From assembly GCA_009602735.1 (NCBI GenBank), contig WELA01012745.1:1-30004 (forward strand): 30,004 nt of DNA, in the 5' to 3' direction. Below the pieces are notes generated by a model. The model made no database searches and was not told the origin of the DNA. It saw only the letters and a list, made by a program, of their open reading frames with translations. Positions 1-18,004 of the stretch are shown here, piece by piece. A program made the position numbers and the translations under genes. Source of the DNA: Mesotaenium endlicherianum (lineage: Eukaryota > Streptophyta > Zygnematophyceae > Zygnematales > Mesotaeniaceae). Numbering within the stretch: the first letter of the stretch is position 1; every line of letters begins with the position of its first letter.

Positions 1-205
1 GGATGGGAAGGGGGGGAGTTTGGACACCGAGGAAAGAGGACCAGAAACAAGAAGGGTGAAATAAAAACAGAAACAACAGTGACGGAGAGCATAACAAGAA
101 CAGGACCAAGAGGAGAATGCAGGTGAGGCGCAGGAGGAGGAGGAGGAGGAGGAGGAGGAGAAGGAGGAGGAGGGGTCGCCTGGCCGCAGAGATGCGCACA
201 CACAC
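1..205. other. POLD3 downstream intron with (AGG)n tract
   Basis: This stretch follows the GTGTGT donor of the last recognised POLD3 exon (minus strand). It holds an AGG/GGA repeat at 132-174 and purine-rich DNA. On the minus strand this is a CCT-rich pyrimidine tract that could serve as intron sequence. I see no further POLD3 exon here. Confidence 0.45.
132..174 (+). repeat. (AGG)n microsatellite
   Basis: AGG triplets with one AAGG interruption, inside the POLD3 intron. The long Arg-rich plus-strand reading frame over this region comes from the repeat and is not a gene. Confidence 0.9.
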
Positions 206-2165
206 CTGTTGTCGCGCAGGCAGTTGTCGACGTCGGGTGGCTGCCGGAGAAGCTCCTCTGCCTGCGCAAACTCTGGGGCCCACAGGGCGGCGGGGTCCTT
301 GGGCACGCTCATCTGTACGCTGTACACGTGCGCCGACGCGCGGCCCCCCCGCAGGCGTTCCCGGACGCCTGCGCAAGCGTGGCAGCAGCAGGAAGAAGAA
401 AAGAGTCTCAGTGAATAGGGGAAGGGGAAGTTTTGCAGCGGAGATGTGCGCCGTACACGCGGGCCGACGCGCGGCACCCCCCCGCAGGCAGGGGCCTTGC
501 CTGCAGGCTGCGTGCAAGAGTGACATCAGAGGAGGGAAGAGGACAGGGAGAAGAGGGGAATAGGGAAGAGGGAGACGAGGCGGAAGCTTGCAGGAGGCAT
601 GCATGCATGCTTTACACGTGGGCTGATGCGCCGGGCCCCCTCAGACCTTCCCTGCAGGCTGCGTCAAAGGTGCACTGGAGACAAAACTTTTGGAGCAACG
701 CAAATGTGCGGGGGCTGTACGCGTGGGCTGACGCGCAGCTCCCCCGCAGGCCTTTCCTGAAGGCTGCGCGCAGAAGATGCAGCCAGCAGAGAGGGTTGCT
801 GCGGAGGCAGAGGACGGCAACGCCACCCGCCGCCCGTCGTTTCATTGCTGGTAGCATTCGCGTGTAGGTGGCTTGACGAGTTTAGCACAAACACGAACAT
901 GCACATTCAAGACACTGGCACACGCATATGCACATAGAATTAATGTGCGGACACAATTTAATTCCCGTGTGTGGCTGTGTGGCTGTGTGTCTGCATGCGC
1001 GCGAATGCATGCGTACACTCATGTGATTACACAACACACATGTGTGCACATTTACTGTGAGAGCTCTTCCCCTTTGAGAAGCACACCTGCAACCGTGGTC
1101 TGGAGGAGGAGGAAGGGGAAAGGGGGGGTGGACGACAGGGGGAGGAAACTGGACAAAGAAGGGGGGGAAAGGGTGAGGAGGGGGTGAGGGGGAAGGGGGC
1201 AGCAGAACCTGGCAGCTTATCGGCAGTGGTGAGCACAATGGAGCGCGCTGCCGGCTCCTCATTGGTCCAGCCGGCCACCAGGTACACTGGCGTGACGTCA
1301 GCTGTCCCCCGGTCCACGTACTTCTGCAGCAGCCTGCCAGGTGTCGGAGGAACATACAGCAAGCGGAGAGACAGGCTTCACTCACGCGAAGGAGATGTCC
1401 TCCCCACCTCCCAATTCATTACTTCGGAAGAGATGCCTAAAAGAAGCGCACGCACTGCCCTACTGGCCGTGCATGCACGCGGCACCACAGGACCAGGCGT
1501 AGCGATGGTCATCCACTTGACTTGGGGGATCTGCATCCAACATGCGTAACGCTCGTGTGACTCACGCTCGCATGTTCCGCGTACACGCCTGCTCAGTTCG
1601 GTGCATGCCAGCGCATGGTTTGATCAAGCATGTGGTTTGAATGGGCGCCTTGGGAAGCGAACACCCAGAGCGAGGTGTGCTTCGAGGGTTTAGCTTCATG
1701 ATGCAGGGCTTAGCGCGATTCGTGCGAGCGCTGACAGGAGGGATGTGCTGATAGGAGGGATGCGCACGGGCACAGGTGCAGCCAAAAAAGAGGTGCACGT
1801 ATTTGCGAGCGCAGGAACAAGGGGACACAGCAAAGGATTGCGCCGCTGGGCTAATTGGAGCGCACACGGCACCCTCACAATGCATGCGGCGCACGAGCGT
1901 GCACACACGCATGCCTGGGTGCACACACAGCACGTGAAGCACGAGAGCGCGCACATGCACCACGCACACACGCGCATACGCAAACACGTCAGGACTCGTC
2001 TCGTGCAGGCAGACGCCTCCGTCGCAGCAGGTTTCGTTGCACCGACTGAGGCACAGAGATCAGACGGGGAGACACAAGCTGAAGAGCGGGGCGGTGGCCT
2101 GGCACTCACCGCTTGGCGACGTTGACGGAGAGCCCGAACTGCCGGCTGAGCCACTTGAACGAAAC
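206..2165 (-). CDS. POLD3: DNA polymerase delta subunit 3 (POLD3), partial, three exons
   Basis: POLD3 is the accessory subunit of replicative DNA polymerase delta and acts in the nucleus. Three minus-strand exons join in frame across GT-AG introns: 2165-2110, 1333-1209 and 368-206. The first encodes VSFKWLSRQFGLSVNVAKR (last codon split). The second runs LLQKYVDRGTADV through YLVAGWTNEEP to TTADKLP. The third carries VRERLRGGRASAHVYSVQ and ends VDNCLRDNR before a GTGTGT donor. The order K-W-L-S, LLQ-YV, YLV-G, DKL, HVYS-Q follows the N-terminal winged-helix region of POLD3, and the AEELLRQPP-VDNCLRDNR stretch is what I expect of plant members. The acceptor of the 2165 exon is inferred; reading could instead continue upstream. 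I did not find the initiator exon or the long C-terminal part with its PCNA-binding tail. The latter should lie left of the window. Confidence 0.85.
453..507 (-). repeat. Degenerate copy B of the POLD3 exon-3 start with its splice acceptor
   Basis: Read on the minus strand, a CAG acceptor (at 509-508) is followed by CCTGCAGG, a GC-rich stretch with a run of seven G, then GCGCGTCGGCCCGCGTGTAC. This parallels the true exon start at 368, which has GCGCGTCGGCGCACGTGTAC. A short insertion puts the Ala-Ser-Ala-His-Val-Tyr-like segment out of phase with this acceptor, so this copy looks like a non-functional remnant. Confidence 0.7.
611..658 (-). repeat. Degenerate copy C of the POLD3 exon-3 start with its splice acceptor
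   Basis: The minus strand shows CAG (acceptor) followed by CCTGCAGGGAAGGTCTGAGG, a short GC-rich stretch and GCATCAGCCCACGTGTAA. Translated in the phase expected after POLD3 exon 2 it reads CREGLRGPGASAHV and then a stop. It keeps the motif of the true exon start (VRERLRGGRASAHVYS), so it is a duplicated exon start that has acquired a nonsense codon. Confidence 0.75.
716..763 (-). repeat. Degenerate copy D of the POLD3 exon-3 start with its splice acceptor
   Basis: The minus strand shows GCGCGCAG (acceptor) then CCTTCAGGAAAGGCCTGCGG and GCGTCAGCCCACGCGTACAGC. In the POLD3 phase it encodes FRKGLRGSCASAHAYS and stays open into copy C, exactly 105 bp downstream. It is the first candidate acceptor after exon 2 in transcript order and could compete with the true acceptor at 370-369. 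Confidence 0.75.
1334..2109 (-). other. POLD3 intron between exons 1 and 2
   Basis: The intron starts with a consensus GTGAGT donor (2109-2104) and ends at the CAG acceptor at 1335-1334. Its middle (about 1855-1990) is alternating CA/GC-rich DNA with repeated GCACAC, CACGCA and GCATGC units. The reading frames there are His/Arg/Thr-rich products of the repeats and I do not call them genes. Confidence 0.55.
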
Positions 2166-2191
2166 CTGTCGGCCCCCACGAGCAACAAGCA

Positions 2192-2224
2192 GCCACCGCC
2201 GCCACCACCACCACCACCACCACC
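2192..2224 (+). repeat. (CCA)n microsatellite
   Basis: CCA/CAC triplets immediately upstream (in minus-strand sense) of the first recognised POLD3 exon. Antisense it reads GGT repeats, giving poly-Gly or poly-Val depending on frame. Confidence 0.85.
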
Positions 2225-2792
2225 CGTAGCTTGGCCAGTCCGCACCATGCTTTCACGCGTGGACCGCCACTTGATCTGGCCTTGTCGTCTAGTCCCAGAA
2301 AGGGGACACAAGGACGGGGTCCCTCGAACCCCTCTTACCTCTAAAGAAAGGAGAGCAATGCCCAGGGCAACTTCACGGGATCAGGGAATTAGGGCTGGGC
2401 TGTCGGGGGTCAAGTAGGGTTTTAGACTTAGGGCAAGACTCCAAGGAATGGCAAGGGCGCAGGATTTATGAGGGCAGGCCTGCGGGTGGGGACCACGCTC
2501 CTTACTCGCGGGGAGCAGGGGGCGCATTGCCCTCTCATGAGGTTCGGTTGCTACAATACCAAATTGACATGACTCACCCCCCGCTGAGAGAATCTCTTGG
2601 AGAGAGCACCCAGATATCTCCGAGGGTTTCAAGGACAAGCGTGAACCTGGCTAAGCCCTCACCTCTGCTCCAAGCCCAACATACTGCGCTCTGCTCGGTT
2701 ATTGAGCTTACATTGTACGTACATGAGGCCTTTCATTGTGACAGCCTCCAGCAGTCTGCAGCAGACGTGTTGTAGTATATGCGCAGGTCACA

Positions 2793-2829
2793 GCAGAGAG
2801 AGGGAGGGAGAGAGAGGGAGAGAGAGACA
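2793..2829 (+). repeat. GA-rich microsatellite
   Basis: Imperfect AGAG/GGGAG repeats ending in AGAGAGACAG. GA/CT tracts are common in plant promoters, but no gene start is visible here. Confidence 0.75.
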
Positions 2830-4716
2830 GTGCACCAGTCACCCCGCTTCCTGCCCTCGTGCTGCGGGGGACCCTCCATCGCCCCCCATAATAGGGCACA
2901 GCACTCCTTCATGCAAGAGCTGCAGCGTGCCCCAAGAATGATGAGAACACACCGGCACCCATGCCTCCTCCTCCTTCCTGTGCTTTTCCGATCCTCCACC
3001 CCTGCTGAGTTTCAGAAAGACCCAGCACGCCTTCCTGTAAGAGCTGCAATGTGTGCCCCTCCCTCCCTCCCTACCTCTCCCCCTCCTCTCTCCCCCCTCC
3101 CCTGCCGGCGCCTGTGGTTGCTCGCCAGGGCAGTGAAGGTGGAGAGAGAGCTCTCGCCTGCACGGGTAAATTTCTTATGTGTGCCCGGGAGAAGGTCACA
3201 GCTGCCCGGGGAAAATAAAGAGAAAAGAAAGCCTGGCTGCGGGGGCGTATGCAAATCAACCACCCAAACATGTTCCTGCTGAAGGCCTAGCTTGCAGTGC
3301 GTTATTGCATTCACAACAGTCCTGTGATGCATGCAGCACAGCAGTACGCCTGGGCATTTCGCGGAGGAGAACTTCTGTGCAAGCATAAGCTACATGACTG
3401 TGTCCAAGCACCTCTCCTTCCCTCCCGCACCCCCCCCCACCCCCTTGCCTATGCCGAGTTTGGAACCCCCCTCCTCTTGCCCATTTGCTCCCCACTCCAA
3501 CTTTACAGGGATCAGCTAGTTGAGTAGTAGGAGAAGAATGCCACACACTTGATCTTCAAGATCTTCAAAGGATTCTGACATGTTTCAAGGGCTCCAGAGA
3601 ACCCTAACGTGTTACTCACTCATAGACTTTTGCTGCATATGGGTGTGAAGGACATTATGGAGGAGTTTCTGTGGCATGCCTTCATGAAAAGAATGACATG
3701 AGCTATATATTTTTCTGTTATTGTCGAATATTGAAAATAGTAGGACACGAGTGAACTCCAGCTTCTTGTGCAGGGTATGACCAAACAATCACGAATTTGC
3801 GCTGCATGAATGTCTAGAAGCGTGGGGTTCACTTAAAATGCAGCACCCATAATTGCCGAGAACACCCAAACTTGCCCATGTATTATAATGGCGGAACGTA
3901 AACATGGCTACTCTGAGCATGTCCGGTAAGAAGTAGCTAATGATCAACCTTTTAGCGTCTTCCCTCCAGATGCACAAAGTTGTCACACTGTACATATGAG
4001 CCAGCTCAAAACCATCATGTCAGAGACAGGCATGTCTGCACATATTGCAGCCTCGGGTGTTTCATATGTCATTTTTTAAACGAAGGAAATTACAAAAATG
4101 AGTTTTCATTAAAATGACTGGTCGTACCATTTTGAGCTCATCCTTCACAAGCACGTCCAGCTCATCCAACACGTGCTCGTATGCCGTCAAATCGGCCGCC
4201 ATATTTATGTGGTGAGGAAGGCAACTTGTATGTATTATGTACGAGGACTAGTCTTTCTTTGCTTCAGCACCATTGTAAATTTGTTGGACAATTTGCACTG
4301 ACATATGCTGAACATGGGAGTACCTCTGAAGTATGCAGCAGAGGAAACGGCATGGGAGAATTTAGAAAGGAGGCCTGTCTGCCCACTATTACTGACTCTT
4401 CTTCCTTAAACCATAACTATGATTAATGCAAGATGCGCAGACGAACGTTGCAATTACAAGAGACTTCGTATTCGAATTTGGTACTTGGATGAGTGAAGTT
4501 CTTCCTCCATTTAACAGGCGAGCTACACAATTATGCTCGTGCATAGCTACGATTCGAGGACCTAACCAGATATATATGTTGTATAAAGCGCGACAGAAGT
4601 ACTCTGTTTTGGCTTTTCACGCATTCAGTTGCACGCACACGCCATCCTGAGATTGTGTCCGATTGACATCGAACTTGCAAGTACAAACCTGTGTAGCCCG
4701 GGTGATATCTGGGTGA

Positions 4717-4746
4717 AGCCCAGCCCAGCCCAGCCCAGCCCAGCCC
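4717..4746 (+). repeat. (AGCCC)6 minisatellite
   Basis: Six perfect tandem copies of the pentamer AGCCC, followed by two copies of GGCCCGAACTGGC-like sequence separated by about 20 bp. It lies in the spacer between POLD3 and UGPase. Confidence 0.9.
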
Positions 4747-5813
4747 GAACTGGCCCGAGCAGCTAGGCCCGAACTGGCAACAACTGGTCCGTACAGGACC
4801 CGTAGCATATTCGTGCACATTCGGGTGCATTCAGGTATCGGAAGTGACTGAAGACTAATGACGACTCGTGACGACCAATAGGTATTAGGGACCCGTTCGT
4901 TGTCAACATCTAAGGAAAGGTGCCTGAAGTTGTTCTGAAGCTGACGTTTAGTACGAAGGCGGCGGAACACTTAGAACACTTGGACGTTATTTTCTTGAAA
5001 TAAGCGGCTCGAATCAGCTAAGTCGTACGTGAGAAATTACGTTGTCCCATATTGGGGAAGGAGTGGATGCTAGTGGAAGCCTATGGGTCAACTAAGAGCA
5101 ACTGCGCAAGGTGGCGCGAGGTGGGCGCGAGGGGCAAAAGGAGGGGCTGCCAGTGTTGCAAATAGCTGCAAAACGAGCCTTATCTCAATAGTGCCACTTG
5201 TCGTAAGAGTGAGGAGGCAGTGTTCCTGAAGTGGGCCTTTAGGCCCTTTAGATTTAGTCATCGTGAGATTTATGGTTGTTAATTGTTGTCGATCGAGGAA
5301 TCCGAAAGTGGCCTTCACGCCACTTCAAGCTGCCGTTACGTCGCCTTCGATGCATTCCCAAACGCCACGTGAAGTTCGTAGATGATGGCTAGAAGGTCCC
5401 TCGTGCATGCTAGATTCGTTCTGGGGACAGTCGCATAGGCAACCCTGTCGTTCAGTTCCATAGATGTTTACTTGAAACAATAATTTATATTTGAGGTAAC
5501 TATAGCAACTGCCTAAAGAGTGCCTTACAAAGTCGTCTGCGATCAAATCCGCCGGTTTGAGCGACTGTCGCTTCTGTTGTAGCAGTTGGCTTTGGTTGGC
5601 ACAGGCATCGTTGACGAAGAAGATTCTACACAGTGCCAGTCATGCAACCCATACTACCAATTTAGCACAATCACGTAGTAACATAAACTCATTGTTTGAA
5701 GAAGCTCCATTCGTCTTTCTCTGTCCGAGCTCATTCTTTATTGCTTTGGATTGCATTGGTCATTCTGTGACAATCGTTCCATTACCAACGACAATCTCAA
5801 CAGATACGCAAGC

Positions 5814-13974
<8,161 letters not shown>

Positions 13975-14609
13975 ACTAAAGCTGTAAGATATTGTGTAAT
14001 AATTTGACATACTCTCTCTCCTGCTGCATTACTTCATGCCATACGTTGCCTCCCCCCATCGGGTACCTGTGATGACAAGGAGGGCATGAGGGTACAGGGG
14101 CTGCGTGTGAGGCTTCTCATGTAAGACATGCCTTGTAGAGGGAAAGTCACAGCAGAGGTAGAGGCAATTGTCTTGTAAGGGGAGCTTACCCTTGACTCTT
14201 GCCGGGGAATATTAAGCGAAGTGGGGAGGCCACTTCGCGCGCATTATGACGCTGTGCGTGCTGCCTTTTTGACCCTTTCCTGGAAGGTTGGTGACCGCGC
14301 CGGTCCAACATATCTTCCCACTTTGGTGCTGTCTTGGTGTATTTTAGTGCGGAGCTTGTTTGTAGATGTCAATTACTTAGCTGTTAGATGCTCCTTGGTT
14401 GGGGCTTGGGTTGATATTAATGCTAAGTGTTGTTCTATATGCTGAGTATACCTAGCTAAAATCTTGCTATGTCCCCCGTGTCCCTTTACAGGTACACATA
14501 TATCTGGAAAACATGTAGTTGCAGAGCCTTACGCCTGTGGCAAGCTTGACTGCCGTCAGCGAATTTAAAAGTTCAGAATTGCTCTTAGAATTTCCCACTG
14601 TTGTGTAGC

Positions 14610-14615
14610 AATAAA
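14610..14615 (+). terminator. Candidate AATAAA polyadenylation signal for UGPase
   Basis: AATAAA lies 636 bp after the UGPase stop codon. A second one is at 14895-14900. TGTAA elements lie within 25 bp of the stop but would leave almost no 3' UTR. Which is used cannot be decided from the sequence. Confidence 0.3.
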
Positions 14616-15547
14616 CCAGGCATGTCATTCAATTAGGATGTGTGGCAAGCACACACCGTGATAAGTGGCACGCTTTGGTGGCCTGCAAGTTTTGCTGGTG
14701 AAGTCAGCGGCAGTGCATTTTTGCCATATTGATGGAATGCTTTTACATCCATGAACTATATGATGGATCCTTGGCAAGTTGTGCATTTGCATCTGCAGTG
14801 CACGATAAACACCAAACGGTCAGTTCAGGCGAAACCTTGTGGAACACGTACTCTGAAGGCAATGAGCTTTCCAACTCAATATGTCATCAGACGTAATAAA
14901 TATGCCTTGTCTAAGACAGCAGAGTGAACTTCCAGCATTTCTACCATTTTTTGGTAGAAAGAACCGGAGGTTCAATTGTTTCACTCAGAAAATCAGCTCA
15001 ATAAGATACAATTAGCCTAGCGTTGCCCGCGATGACCTTAGGATAGTCCTCGGAAAACGAATTTTACAGCAGTCTACAGCGGCAGTACAGTGGTCTACAC
15101 TAAATCCGACATGCAGTCAACCAGGTCGTCCAATGCAGGAACTACACTCGAAGTACCGACACGAAGCAACCTATCCATGAGGGGGTCGAAACATCCGACG
15201 TCACGTAGCCAATAAGCGGCAATGGATGGCAGAAGCACGGGCAACCAGTCTGCGCGTCTTATTCACCTGCTGACACTTCGCAATTTTCGTTCGGCATTCG
15301 TAGAATACACGTGTGATGTGCTGTGCTAAAGCAGCTCCCTGCTATGCTTGCACGATGGTGCATCTCTGCATGCTGCTTCTTAACACATGTGCGCCCACGC
15401 GCTTCTGTCGGCCTTCTTTACTGCTTCCAAATGTTGAGCTTCGTTATTGGCGTACGTCCACTAAGCTCAAGCTCATGCAAGCTCGTAGTATATTTACACA
15501 GTACGATAGAGGAAGTCAGGACTAGAAGCTGGTGATCGGACGCATCG

Positions 15548-15735
15548 GTCGTGCTTCGTCTACGTATTAGTTACACTCGCCACCTATATTCAAATTTCTC
15601 CGGCAGAGGTCTATCGCTTACTTCGTCAGCTCGATACTAAGTATTTCCCGAGTGGTTTCGTTCAGGAGTGCCTACTTATGTGGCTGCTTTATTTATTTAC
15701 TGAAAGGCTGCGCAATTGTCGTGCTTCGTCTACGT
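15548..15735 (+). promoter_or_regulatory. 18-bp direct repeat upstream of the SOUL gene
   Basis: GTCGTGCTTCGTCTACGT occurs perfectly at 15548-15565 and 15718-15735, and both copies are followed within a few bases by TTAGTT. The second lies 175 bp upstream of the preferred SOUL start codon. A perfect 18-mer twice in 190 bp with shared downstream bases suggests either paired cis-elements or a local duplication. Confidence 0.4.
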
Positions 15736-15765
15736 TCTTAGTTGCTTTTGCTCGTGTCTGTGGAC

Positions 15766-15773
15766 GATATAAG
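15766..15773 (+). promoter_or_regulatory. Possible TATA-like element of the SOUL gene
   Basis: GATATAAG lies 138 bp upstream of the preferred ATG at 15911. TGGACGATA occurs at 15761-15769 and again at 15779-15787. The match is modest and the transcription start is unknown. Confidence 0.25.
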
Positions 15774-15910
15774 TTGTCTGGACGATACTGCTTGTGTAGT
15801 ATAGAGTCTAGACGTTTTTGCGTAGTATTACGCTGTTGTACATCCCAAACATAGCTTCCAGATTCGTCTTCTCCGGGATCAGAGAATTGCACAGTTCATC
15901 TTTGGGAGCT

Positions 15911-17911
15911 ATGGGTAATGCAATGGGTAGTTTGATGGGAAAGATTACTGAAGAAACTCCGAAGTATGATGTCGTAACAAAGACCCCCGAGTTTGAGATT
16001 CGGCAGTACGCGCCTGCCCTGGTTGCAGAAGTCAAGTATAAAGGCGATGTTGTGAGAGTGAGCACCTGCAACTTTTATCCTCGTCTTTAACAAAGCCAAA
16101 TGCAACATGCACTAACGATTTAAAGTTGCCCACATTTTCCAGAAGGTTTCATGCACTTATGGACATCTTTTTCTCAGAGAAGGCTATGTGACTATCTGGT
16201 CGGAGTTTAGATGATCAGCTTGGGGTTTGACGAGAAGGAAATTCAGTGGACGGGGAATTGCTCACACTAGATAGCTCTTCTCAGTTGAACCATTAAGCAA
16301 GGCATGGTCTTGTTCGTCTTCAAGTGTTCACTGAGCTGCTCAAAATCCATGACTAAAGCTTTATATTTTTTTCTTAGCTCTGGATTTTGAATTGAATCCA
16401 GCCTGCACTTCCAAAGCAGCTATTGCATGTTTCTACAATGTCCTATATCTTTGCATCAAAATTGTAGAAGTCGATGCTCCTTCTGTAACAAAGAAATGTG
16501 GGTAATATTAAAAGCTGAAGGTTCCAGTATATCTCTGGTGCTATAACGTAGAGATAATGCTGACAAAAAGGTTACCCAATGCGCCTTCAAGAGAGAAAAG
16601 GGTCCTGGGGGAAAAATTTAGTGCTGGGCATGCTCAGGATGTGCTGAGGTGGCAGCATGTAGGGAGGACTTAAGGATGGAAAATAATCTGGAACGACCGT
16701 GTTGCTGTTATGAAGTGCTCCTGAGCTCCTAGAAGTAGCCACTGAGGTCATTAATTGTAAATGATCAGATTTCCAAATTTAATAACAGCTTCCCTCTTTA
16801 TTTGTAGAAGCACAAACACACACACACACGCGCGCGCGTGTGCACATGTGTGTGTGTGTGTGTGTGTGTGTGCGCATGCACATGCGTGTCTGTCTATACG
16901 TGTGTGTAGGCCAAGTAAGAGCATGTGCAATTACACCACGACGTGTCTGCCTTCGTGCATTGATCTTGGTGCTTAACCTGTCTGCCTCCATTCTGCACCT
17001 GGCTGCTGCGTGTTTGCATGCGTGGGCTGCCTTCTGCAGGAGGGGGTTGGCAAAGGCTTCATGGCGCTGGCCAATTACATCGGAGCTCTTGGCACACCCA
17101 ACAATCTCAAACCGGGAGCAGACAGCAGTGCTGGTGGGGAGAAAGGCGGGGAGAAGATTGCCATGACGGCCCCTGTGATCACATCGCAAGCGTCGCAAGC
17201 GGGGGGGCAGGAGAAGGCGGAGGGCGAGAAGATAGCTATGACGGCGCCCGTCATCACTTGTGAGCTGCTCTGTTGTCCCGCTCTTCTGTCCCGGTCTTGT
17301 ATCTTGCTTCGCTCTGTCCTTCGCTCTGTCCTTTGCTCTGTCCTTTGATCTGTCACTCTCATGTCGTATACTTAGTAATCTTGCATTCTGTGTGAGGCTC
17401 GATGCATGTGTGCTTGTGCGCGTGTGCACACAGGCAATATGTGGGGGAGTTTGTCATGATGTAGCTTGCAGTCGTGCAAGCTTTCCTCCGCCTTGCGGTC
17501 TGTTCCCGGAAGTTGGAAAGTGCATGACAAAGTATGTCAGCCGGTAGCTGGCAGCTCCATCTTCACCTCCTTTGTACTCATGTCTGGCAAGGAGTAAGCG
17601 AATGATAAGCCCAGCTGCGTTAACAGAAGTGAAGGTTAATAATCTCGAAGCTATTGGTAACATCACGAGAAATAAGGAATTTTGTTTTGCGGTAAGAAGC
17701 CCACAACAAGCTTATCCAGCGGAAGACCGGGGGACAGTTGGCCGACAGCTGGCCGGCATCTGGAGGACCTGGAGGGGTGCAAGGACGAGGCTCAAGACAG
17801 GCATTACCACGTTGCTCCCCCCCCCTCATCACGCTTCCTCTTTGTGCATGCATGTTCTTTTGCCCCGCCTGCCTTCCACTTTCTCCTATTTGAACGTCTC
17901 TACCTTGCCCT

Positions 17912-18004
<93 letters not shown>

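Larger units (their letters stand above)
369..1208 (-). other. POLD3 intron between exons 2 and 3
   Basis: This 840-bp intron has a GTTCTG donor at 1208 and a CAG acceptor ending at 369. It contains the three degenerate exon-start copies (entries at 453, 611 and 716), purine-rich G runs around 1105-1200 and CA/TG-rich DNA around 880-1050. No independent gene is apparent. Confidence 0.6.
2166..5813. other. Spacer between POLD3 and UGPase genes
   Basis: The two genes are divergent, so this 3.6-kb stretch should contain both promoters, the UGPase 5' UTR and the undetected first exon(s) of POLD3. It holds a (CCA)n run at 2192-2224, GA-rich repeats at 2793-2829, C-rich runs around 3055-3110 and 3420-3480, and an AGCCC pentamer array at 4717-4746. 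I found no coding segment with recognisable similarity on either strand and could not place a TATA box with confidence. Confidence 0.5.
13975..15910 (+). other. Spacer between UGPase and SOUL genes (3' UTR plus promoter region)
   Basis: It begins with the UGPase 3' UTR. Possible poly(A) signals are TGTAA at 13983-13987 and 13995-13999 (the type used in chlorophytes) and AATAAA at 14610-14615 and 14895-14900 (the type used in streptophytes and animals). The right part should contain the promoter of the SOUL gene, with an 18-bp direct repeat at 15548-15565 and 15718-15735. No coding segment was recognised. Confidence 0.5.

Noticed and set aside
117..867. Overlapping plus-strand reading frames rich in Arg and Ala at the left edge
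   Set aside because: They come from AGG repeats and GC-rich repeat copies, overlap the minus-strand POLD3 exon and show no domain.
1562..2256. Long minus-strand frames rich in Cys, Val and Ala
   Set aside because: They are driven by CA/GC repeats in a POLD3 intron. The exon at 2165-2110 is read in a different frame.
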